Source of the DNA: RGIG3159 sp034927685
Lineage (GTDB): Bacteria > Bacillota > Clostridia > Oscillospirales > Oscillospiraceae
DNA: 64,000 bases
Assembly: GCA_034927685.1 (NCBI GenBank)
Contig: JAYFPO010000004.1
Span: forward strand, 34,248 to 98,247
Reading direction: 5' to 3'
The notes under the pieces: model-generated
The model's database searches: none
Told to the model about the DNA's origin: nothing
The model's input: the letters and a program-made list of their open reading frames with translations, nothing else
In this document: positions 58,568 to 64,000 of the stretch, piece after piece
How positions within the stretch are numbered: position 1 is the stretch's first letter
How the letters are laid out: each line of letters starts with the position of its first letter
Position numbers and translations under genes: made by a program

Positions 58568-58643
58568 GTTTTAAAAGAGAATGCAGTGTTCGTCACGGGG
58601 CATACCGCCGGCGCGGACCGATTTTTAGAAAGGAGACGGTTTT

Positions 58644-59258
58644 ATGATTATCACGATCAGCAGGCAGTTCGGCAGCGGGGGCAGCGAAATCGGTCGAAAA
58701 GTCGCGGATCAGCTCGGAATTCCTTACTATGATAAGAATATCATCGACCATGTGGCGGATAAACTGGGCTTCAGCCCCCAGTATGTGCAGCAGGTGGAAG
58801 AAAAGCCAACGGGAAGTTTTCTGTTCTCCATGGCCATGTACTCCTACGCGACAGCCGTGACCGACGGTCTCGTTCCGGCGGAGCTTCGGGTCACCGCCGC
58901 GCAGACGGAATTCATTCTCGAAAAGGCGAGCGAGGGGCCCGGCGTGTTCGTCGGCCGCTGCTCCGACTACATTCTGAAGGAACGCCGTGATGTGCTGAAC
59001 GTCTTTGTCTACGCAGACATGGCGGTTCGGATTGAAGCGGTCAAGGAGCGCTACAACCTCTCCGAAAAAGAGGCCCTTCGGAACATCCAGCAGACGGATA
59101 AACGCCGTGCCCTGTATTACAACACCAATACGCAGCACCGCTGGGGTGCGAAGGAGAGCTATCATCTGATGATCGACTGCGGAACCTTTGGCGTCGATGG
59201 CGCCGTGGCCGCCATTGAGTACTGCGGCAAGCTGCTGGAGAAGCAGCGGGCAAAGTAA
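58644..59258 (+). CDS. Cytidylate-kinase-like protein
   Basis: This 204-residue P-loop protein begins IITISRQFGSGGSEIGRKVAD, cited as QFGSGGSEIG, as in the cytidylate-kinase-like family widespread in Clostridia. FVGRCSDYIL and HRWGAKESYHL follow. Unlike true Cmk it lacks the full NMP-binding insertion, so the substrate is uncertain. AAAGGAGA precedes the ATG. Confidence 0.85.
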   Translation: MIITISRQFGSGGSEIGRKVADQLGIPYYDKNIIDHVADKLGFSPQYVQQVEEKPTGSFLFSMAMYSYATAVTDGLVPAELRVTAAQTEFILEKASEGPGVFVGRCSDYILKERRDVLNVFVYADMAVRIEAVKERYNLSEKEALRNIQQTDKRRALYYNTNTQHRWGAKESYHLMIDCGTFGVDGAVAAIEYCGKLLEKQRAK

Positions 59259-59282
59259 CCCCGCCGCGAAAAGGAGATTTTT

Positions 59283-59906
59283 ATGAATGTATTGCTCTTA
59301 AACGGCAGCGCCCGCCGCAACGGCAACACCGAACAGATGCTGGAGGCCGCTGCCGCCGTCCTGCGCCAATGCGGCGTGGAAACGGAAATTTTGCAGCTCG
59401 GCGGCGAAGCGCTCCGGGACTGCATCGGCTGTAACGGCTGCCGGAATACCCACCACTGCGTGTTCGACGGCGATGGCGTCAATGCCCTGCTCGACCAGGC
59501 AAAACTGGCCGACGGCTTCATTTTCGGCACGCCGGTCTACTATGCCCATCCGTCCGGGAGGATCCTTTCCCTGCTGGACCGGGCGTTTTATGCCGGATCC
59601 GACGCCTTTCGGCATAAGCCCGGCGCGGCGGTCGCGGTGGCGCGGCGAGCCGGTACCACCGCTTCCTTGGACGTGCTGAACAAGTATTTCACCATCGCCG
59701 AAATGCCGGTGGTCTCCTCCTCCTATTGGAACGTCGGCCACGGCGCGCGTCCCGGCGAAGTGGACGCAGACGGCGAAGGCCTGCAGACCATGCGGAACCT
59801 TGGCCGCAACATGGCCTGGCTGCTGCACTGTATCGAAGCCGGCAGGCAGGCTGGAATCCGGCCGCCTGAAAACGAGTACGGTACCATGACCAATTTCATT
59901 CGCTGA
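59283..59906 (+). CDS. NADPH-dependent FMN reductase / iron-sulfur flavoprotein family
   Basis: This 207-residue flavodoxin-fold protein has the FMN phosphate loop NGSARRNGNTEQM and GTPVYYAHPSG. The cysteine group DCIGCNGCRNTHHC resembles the iron-sulfur-flavoprotein knuckle, with the extra Cys spaced differently. It probably reduces quinones, flavins or other acceptors in the cytoplasm. AAGGAG precedes the ATG, 24 bases after the previous gene. Confidence 0.87.
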   Translation: MNVLLLNGSARRNGNTEQMLEAAAAVLRQCGVETEILQLGGEALRDCIGCNGCRNTHHCVFDGDGVNALLDQAKLADGFIFGTPVYYAHPSGRILSLLDRAFYAGSDAFRHKPGAAVAVARRAGTTASLDVLNKYFTIAEMPVVSSSYWNVGHGARPGEVDADGEGLQTMRNLGRNMAWLLHCIEAGRQAGIRPPENEYGTMTNFIR

Positions 59907-59921
59907 CGGCAACCTCCATGT

Positions 59922-59960
59922 GCCGCCGTTCCAAAGCCTGCGTTGCTTTGGGACGGCGGC
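59922..59960. terminator. Hairpin between convergent reductase and esterase genes
   Basis: GCCGCCGTTCCAAAGC and GCTTTGGGACGGCGGC form a 16-bp stem with one G-T pair; there is no T-run. Confidence 0.55.
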
Positions 59961-59978
59961 GCTCTGTCTGTGGGCGGC

Positions 59979-60920
59979 TCAATCTGCGCGGCCTTCCTCC
60001 CCACAAAACGCGCGGCGCAGCGCAGCGATCCTGGCCCGCACGCTCTCCTTCACGATTTCGCTGCCCGCCACGATGTCGTAACCGTGGATGGTGCCTGTCG
60101 TCTCCCGCAGCGTCACCCGTCCGCCCGCCTTCCGCAGCCGGTCGGCATAGTTCAGGCCTTCGTCATGGAGGCAGTCAAACTCTGCCGTCTCCACATAGGC
60201 GGCCGGGATTTGGCGCGGCAGAGCCGCCTGCATGGGCGAGGCCGCATGCCGCGCCGCCAGGTCCGCGTCTCCCAGATACATGTTCCACATCCGCGCGTTC
60301 TGCACGGCGTTCCACAGCGGCGTATCCGGAAAGCGCGCCATGGAGTCCGTTTTCATCTCCGCGTCGGTCACCGGATAAATCAGCATCTGCATGCAGGGCA
60401 GGGGCAGGTCCGCCCGGTCCGCCATGCCGCCGAGCAGGGCTGCCAGCGCGCCGCCTGCGCTGTCGCCGCCCACCGCAATGCCCTTTTCGTCCACAGGCGG
60501 CGCCTCTGCGCCGCGGAGCAGCCACCGGTAGACAGCAAAACAGTCCTCCTGCGCCGCCGGCCAGGGATGACGCGGCAGCAGATGATAGTCCGGCAGTACC
60601 ACCCGGCAGCCCGCCCCCAGGGCGTAGCGGCAAACCAGCTTCTTCTGGTATCTCGCGGCCCGAAACCCGAAGCCGCCGCCATGGAGGTACAGCAGGCAGG
60701 GCGGCTGTTCTCCGCAGCCGGACGGAGTCAGCACCGAAACCGTCACCGGCAGACCCCGGTAGCCCGGGATGCGGGATCTCCGAACAGAAATTCCGTTCGG
60801 CAGCGGCGTCAGGCGCAGCAAAAGGCGCTGCACCGGCGACGACAGCCGCAGCACGGCCGCCGTGAACGGCAGGCAGACCCGGCAGAAGCGGAAATCCGCG
60901 TGAATGCCATATGGTTTCAT
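59979..60920 (-). CDS. Alpha/beta-hydrolase esterase (HSL type)
   Basis: This 313-residue hydrolase has the hormone-sensitive-lipase pattern: YLHGGGFGF oxyanion hole, GDSAGG nucleophile serine and the C-terminal histidine in TIHGYDI; an acid residue lies in TAEFDCLHDEG. GGGAGG fixes the start. It likely hydrolyses small acyl esters or acetylated sugars in the cytoplasm. Confidence 0.9.
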   Translation of the reverse strand: MKPYGIHADFRFCRVCLPFTAAVLRLSSPVQRLLLRLTPLPNGISVRRSRIPGYRGLPVTVSVLTPSGCGEQPPCLLYLHGGGFGFRAARYQKKLVCRYALGAGCRVVLPDYHLLPRHPWPAAQEDCFAVYRWLLRGAEAPPVDEKGIAVGGDSAGGALAALLGGMADRADLPLPCMQMLIYPVTDAEMKTDSMARFPDTPLWNAVQNARMWNMYLGDADLAARHAASPMQAALPRQIPAAYVETAEFDCLHDEGLNYADRLRKAGGRVTLRETTGTIHGYDIVAGSEIVKESVRARIAALRRAFCGEEGRAD

Positions 60921-60990
60921 GACGAATTCCTCCCGTTCCGCACAACCGCCGCACCTGGACGGTTTTTCGTTTTCAAACAATTCTTTCTTC

Positions 60991-61019
60991 ATTTTACTCA
61001 ATTTCTTTGCAAAAAACAA
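60991..61019 (-). promoter_or_regulatory. Promoter of the esterase gene
   Basis: TTGTTT, 17 bases, TAAAAT on the minus strand. Between here and the mrnC promoter (about 61020-61300) nothing was recognised. Confidence 0.6.
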
Positions 61020-61302
61020 GCAACCGGCTTGGAATCCGGCGGCGGAATCTTGTGCTTTTGCCGAATGGCATAACCGGAGCAGCAGAAATCGGAAGAAAGA
61101 GGGAGAATCCCCAGATGCCCGCCCGATTCACGCGGCGCTTCATCCCTGTGCCGCCGCGGCCGCGCTGATGGAACAGCCGGCCCTTCCGGCGCAGGCTCCG
61201 ACGGAGCACCGGCAGCGCGTTTTGCCGGGCGGCGATGTGCCGCCGATTCCGGCAGGTCTCCGCCCGGTCCGATGGGCTCCTCTCACACCCGGCGGGTTTG
61301 CG

Positions 61303-61331
61303 TTGCATTTTCTTGCGAAAAGCACTATAAT
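61303..61331 (+). promoter_or_regulatory. Promoter of mrnC-rqcH
   Basis: TTGCAT, 17 bases, TATAAT, 28 bases before mrnC. Confidence 0.8.
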
Positions 61332-61359
61332 GATCCCAGAGAAGCGGCGGAGGTAACCT

Positions 61360-61773
61360 ATGCAGGACTATTTTCACATTCAGATGGACAAAAGCCAAAT
61401 TGACGGAATCAGCGCGCTCGGCCTGGCGCACATCGGCGACGGCGTTTTCGAGCTGCTGGTGCGCGGCTGGCTCTGCACCTCCGGCAAGGCCACCTCGGGG
61501 AACCTGCACAGGGCCACCGTGAGCTATGTCGCCGCGCCCGCACAGGCCCGGCGGATGGAGCGGATGCTGCCGCTTCTGCGCGAAGAGGAGGCCACCATCT
61601 ACCGGCGCGGCCGCAACGCGCACGTCCACGCTGTGCCGAAAAACGCCACTGCCGCCGAGTATTCCAGGGCCACCGGTCTCGAATGCCTTTTCGGCGCGCT
61701 CTACCTTTCCGGCCAAACTGCCCGCGTAAACGAGCTGTTTTGCCTGACCATGGAGGATCACGATGCCCTTTGA
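61360..61773 (+). CDS. mrnC: Mini-ribonuclease 3
   Basis: This 137-residue RNase III-like enzyme without a double-stranded-RNA-binding domain matures 23S rRNA ends in Firmicutes. The catalytic segment LAHIGDGVFELLVR and the second acidic site TGLECLFGALYL are intact. GGAGG precedes the ATG. It overlaps rqcH by 11 bases. Confidence 0.93.
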   Translation: MQDYFHIQMDKSQIDGISALGLAHIGDGVFELLVRGWLCTSGKATSGNLHRATVSYVAAPAQARRMERMLPLLREEEATIYRRGRNAHVHAVPKNATAAEYSRATGLECLFGALYLSGQTARVNELFCLTMEDHDAL

Positions 61774-63511
61774 CGCCATGTTTCTCTCCGCGATGACGCA
61801 GGAGCTCTCCGCCGCCGCCGGTGCCCGGATCGACCGGGTCCAGCAGCCCTCCCGGGATGCCGTTCTGCTCTCCCTCCGCTCCCGGGACGCGAACCGGAAG
61901 CTGCTGATTTCCACAAATCCCAACCACCCCCGCGTCCAGTTCACGGCGCTTTCCTTTGAAAACCCGGCGCAGCCGCCCATGTTCTGTATGCTGCTGCGCA
62001 AGCACCTGGTGGGTGCGCGGATCGTCTCTTTCGTCCAGACGCCGATGGAGCGGGTGCTGGACGTCACGCTGGACTGCCTCGATGAGCTGGGCAATCCGGC
62101 GCGGAAGCATCTGCTGCTGGAGCTGATGGGCCGGACCTCCAACTTGATTCTGACCGGCCCGGACAACCGCATTCTCGACTGCCTCCGCCGGGTGGATCTG
62201 GAGATGTCCGACCGGCGGCAGGTCCTGCCCGGCCTCTTCTACCGCGAGCCGCCCCCCCAGGACAAGCAGGACCCGCTCTCCCTTTCCGCCGGGGCGCTTG
62301 CCGCGCTGCTGGAGGCCGTCGACGTTCCCACGCGGCTGGACAAATTTCTGCTGGACCGCTTGGGTGGGCTGTCGCCGCTGCTCTGCCGGGAGCTGGCCTT
62401 CCGTGCCGGCGGCGAAACCGACCGCGACATTCTGTCGCTGCCGGACCGGCGGCAGGCCGCCGAAACAATCGTTGGCCTTCTGCAAAACCGCTTGCCCTAT
62501 CGCCCGGTGCTGCTGCGCCGGGACGGCCTGCCGACGGAATTCTCCTGCTTGGAGATTCTCCAATACGGCGACTTTTTGACCGCCGAAGCGCCGCCCACCT
62601 TCTCCGCCCTGCTGGACGAATTCTACGGCGGTCGGGAACGGGAGGAGCGCAAACGGCAGCGTACGGCGCAGCTTCACAAGCTGATCGCCACGAACCGGGA
62701 CCGGACCGCCCGCAAACTGGAGCTGCAAAAAAAAGAGCTCTCCGAATCAAAGGACCGGGAGCAGCTCCGGCGCTGCGGCGACCTCATCTTCGCCAACCTC
62801 TCCCGCATGACCAGGGGGCAAAACGTGCTCCTGACGGAGGACTTTTACGACCCGGACCTGAAGGAGATTCGGATTTCGCTGTCTCCCCAGCTTTCGCCGC
62901 AGCAGAATGCCGCCAAATACTACAAGGACTACGCCCGCGCCAAAAACGCCGAGAAGATTCTGACGGAGCAGATCGGCAAGGGCGAACAGACGCTGCAATA
63001 CCTGCAGAGTGTGCTGGAGGAGCTGACCCGGGCGGAGAGCGAGCAGGACCTCGCTGAAATTCGCGCCGAGCTGCAGGAGCAGGGCTATTTGCGGCCGGAC
63101 GGCAAGAAAAAAGAGAGGAAGCAGCCGTCGGCTCGGCCGCTGGAATTTCTCTCCACCGGCGGCTATCCCCTTCTGGTGGGCCGAAATAACCGGCAAAACG
63201 ACGTGCTGACGCTAAAAACCGCGGGGAAGTCCGACCTCTGGCTGCACGCGCAGAAAATTCATGGCTCCCACGTCATCATTGTCTGCCATGGGGCCTCCCC
63301 CGACGACCAGACGATGACGGAGGCCGCCCAGCTGGCAGCGCTCTTTTCGCAGGCCGGGCAGAGCCAGAATGTACCCGTGGACTGCACCGAGGCGCGCAAT
63401 GTGAAAAAGCCCATCGGCAGTCCGCCGGGCATGGTGATCTACGACCGCGCGCGGACGCTCTACGTCACGCCGGATGCGGCGCTGCCTGAGCGGCTGCAAG
63501 ACAACAAATAA
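61763..63511 (+). CDS. rqcH: Ribosome quality-control factor RqcH (NFACT family)
   Basis: This 582-residue factor binds stalled 50S subunits and adds an alanine tail to the nascent chain, so that it can be degraded. The NFACT-N part has RIDRVQQPSRDAVLL and LELMGRTSN. A coiled coil (about 285-450, KLELQKKELSESKDREQLRR, cited as ELQKKELSESKD) is followed by an NFACT-R domain with GRNNRQNDVLT and DLWLHAQKIHGSHV. These include the Asp-Arg and Trp-Leu-His features needed for activity. GGAGG precedes the ATG. Confidence 0.94.
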   Translation: MPFDAMFLSAMTQELSAAAGARIDRVQQPSRDAVLLSLRSRDANRKLLISTNPNHPRVQFTALSFENPAQPPMFCMLLRKHLVGARIVSFVQTPMERVLDVTLDCLDELGNPARKHLLLELMGRTSNLILTGPDNRILDCLRRVDLEMSDRRQVLPGLFYREPPPQDKQDPLSLSAGALAALLEAVDVPTRLDKFLLDRLGGLSPLLCRELAFRAGGETDRDILSLPDRRQAAETIVGLLQNRLPYRPVLLRRDGLPTEFSCLEILQYGDFLTAEAPPTFSALLDEFYGGREREERKRQRTAQLHKLIATNRDRTARKLELQKKELSESKDREQLRRCGDLIFANLSRMTRGQNVLLTEDFYDPDLKEIRISLSPQLSPQQNAAKYYKDYARAKNAEKILTEQIGKGEQTLQYLQSVLEELTRAESEQDLAEIRAELQEQGYLRPDGKKKERKQPSARPLEFLSTGGYPLLVGRNNRQNDVLTLKTAGKSDLWLHAQKIHGSHVIIVCHGASPDDQTMTEAAQLAALFSQAGQSQNVPVDCTEARNVKKPIGSPPGMVIYDRARTLYVTPDAALPERLQDNK

Positions 63512-63527
63512 AGCCCCGCCGCATACC

Positions 63528-63566
63528 ATATGTCAGTGGGAAAGCTGTCGCTTCCTGCTGACATAT
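63528..63566 (+). promoter_or_regulatory. Leader hairpin of the Cys-rich gene
   Basis: ATATGTCAG and CTGACATAT, with an inner AAGC/GCTT extension, form a long stem between rqcH and the Cys-rich gene. There is no T-run after it. It ends 11 bases before the GGGAGGGG ribosome site. Confidence 0.6.
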
Positions 63567-63587
63567 TTCGAATGGGAGGGGTTTATA

Positions 63588-63935
63588 ATGGCGTGTTGTT
63601 TTGGCTGCAAAATGCCCATCTGCTTGCCAACGTTCCTGACAAACTGCTGCTGTTGCAATCCGGTGAACACCGCATGTTCCAATCCGGTAATCGCTGCATT
63701 GGTCAACTGCTGTAACGGCGGTGGCTGCGGCTGCTGTGGCGGCTGCGGCGGCAGTGACGACTGCGGCCACTGCGGTGGCTGCGGCGGCAGTGACGACTGC
63801 GGCCACTGCGGCGGCTGCGGCGGCAGTGACGACTGCGGCCACTGCGGCGGCTGCGGCGGCTGCGGCGGCTGCGGCGGCTGCGGCGGCTGCGGCAATTGCA
63901 GATGTCGGCGTAACTGCTGCTGTCAGCAGAGCTGA
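63588..63935 (+). CDS. Cys/Gly-rich tandem-repeat protein, function unknown
   Basis: This 115-residue protein has 33 cysteines (about 29%). The N-terminal half (about 1-48) has a CCCC cluster and a hydrophobic stretch (MPICLPTFLT, PVIAALVN). Then come three repeats of 12 residues (GGSDDCGHCGGC) and five CGG units, and a basic end with CRCRRNCCC. A strong GGGAGGGG site fixes the start. It has no signal peptide and no recognised partner in the window. It might bind metal, form a cross-linked coat, or be a modified peptide precursor. None of these can be shown. Confidence 0.7.
   Translation: MACCFGCKMPICLPTFLTNCCCCNPVNTACSNPVIAALVNCCNGGGCGCCGGCGGSDDCGHCGGCGGSDDCGHCGGCGGSDDCGHCGGCGGCGGCGGCGGCGNCRCRRNCCCQQS
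63739..63891 (+). repeat. Coding tandem repeat: three 36-bp and five 9-bp units
   Basis: The block GGCAGTGACGACTGCGGCC recurs at exact 36-base spacing (63752, 63788, 63824), followed by GGCTGCGGC units of nine bases. Units are nearly identical at DNA level, so copy number may vary between strains. Confidence 0.9.
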
Positions 63936-63941
63936 CATGAC

Positions 63942-63967
63942 GTATGCCGGCCCCCCGGCCGGCATAC
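63942..63967 (+). terminator. Hairpin after the Cys-rich gene
   Basis: GTATGCCGGCC-CCCC-GGCCGGCATAC, perfect 11-bp stem, seven bases after the stop codon. The T-run is absent. Confidence 0.5.
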
Positions 63968-64000
63968 ATAAATCACCCTTCCCGGGCGGCGCTGTCCATG

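Noticed and set aside
60994..62172. Minus-strand open frame of 392 codons opposite mrnC and rqcH
   Set aside because: Lies antisense to two clear genes and has arginine/serine-rich low-complexity translation.
63739..63891. Regular repeats at the right edge, considered as a CRISPR array
   Set aside because: The 36-base units follow each other without unique spacers and keep one coding frame; they are coding tandem repeats.

Overview
The window looks like the chromosome of an anaerobic, GC-rich Clostridia bacterium, probably of the Oscillospiraceae type. This is inferred from the gene content: the MetV/MetF methylene-THF reductase pair, a PyrK/PyrD-type dihydroorotate dehydrogenase, a flavo-diiron protein with a rubredoxin, TM1266, SelD/YqeB/YqeC, mini-RNase III and RqcH. 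Promoters are of the Firmicutes sigma-A type and ribosome binding sites are strong GGAGG sequences. No ribosomal RNA operon, CRISPR array or intact transposase was seen.

Layout. 1-4,115 is an AT-richer foreign segment: the tail of a sugar-binding ABC lipoprotein, about 0.9 kb without an intact gene, two tandem cupin-type proteins, and the eroded 3' end of a serine recombinase that reads into the 3' end of an initiator tRNA-fMet. This looks like the scar of an integrated element. 4.3-7.2 kb carries an RsmF-type rRNA methyltransferase and murA. 7.2-12.9 kb is a seven-gene pyrimidine operon, pyrC-K-D-F-E-B-I, read leftwards behind a promoter and an attenuator-like leader. 13.0-18.7 kb holds rubredoxin plus a flavo-diiron protein, metV-metF, and a metallo-hydrolase plus a YitT protein. 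18.8-21.6 kb is trmB with a two-component system. 21.8-28.6 kb is one molybdenum block: modABC, moaA, a moaC-MOSC fusion, a MoeA-like protein, mogA and an acyl-ACP thioesterase. 28.9-33.7 kb carries a FemAB-like protein, a VanY peptidase, and a TM1266 protein with an ABC importer behind a leader terminator. 33.9-36.9 kb is a divergent DeoR/SIS against TPI/YjbQ module. 37.0-37.35 kb is a cobalamin riboswitch with its own promoter and terminator but no gene. 37.4-48.4 kb holds an RluA synthase, a UvrD/PcrA helicase, transporters, an RpiR-MFS-isomerase operon, a cation efflux protein and a glycosyltransferase pair. 48.4-48.9 kb has tRNA-Glu and tRNA-Met with a duplicated tRNA 3' end. 48.9-54.7 kb holds MtaB, an HPr-like protein, a D,D-carboxypeptidase, a divergent phosphoglucose-isomerase-like protein, a P-loop-like protein and a DtxR regulator. 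54.9-57.9 kb is selD-yqeB-yqeC opposite a ModE-like regulator. 58.1-64.0 kb holds an alkyltransferase-like protein, a cytidylate-kinase-like protein, a flavin reductase, an esterase, mrnC, rqcH and an extremely cysteine-rich repeat protein.

How the parts fit. Molybdate uptake, molybdopterin synthesis, SelD/YqeB/YqeC and a ModE-type regulator together point to a selenium-dependent molybdenum hydroxylase encoded elsewhere. The strongest candidate for something undescribed is the stand-alone cobalamin riboswitch transcript at 37.0-37.35 kb. Others are the unknown leader at 30.87-31.02 kb, the Cys/Gly repeat protein at the right edge, and an HPr-like protein in which both known phosphorylation sites are replaced. 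Everything here was read by eye; no database or folding program was run.
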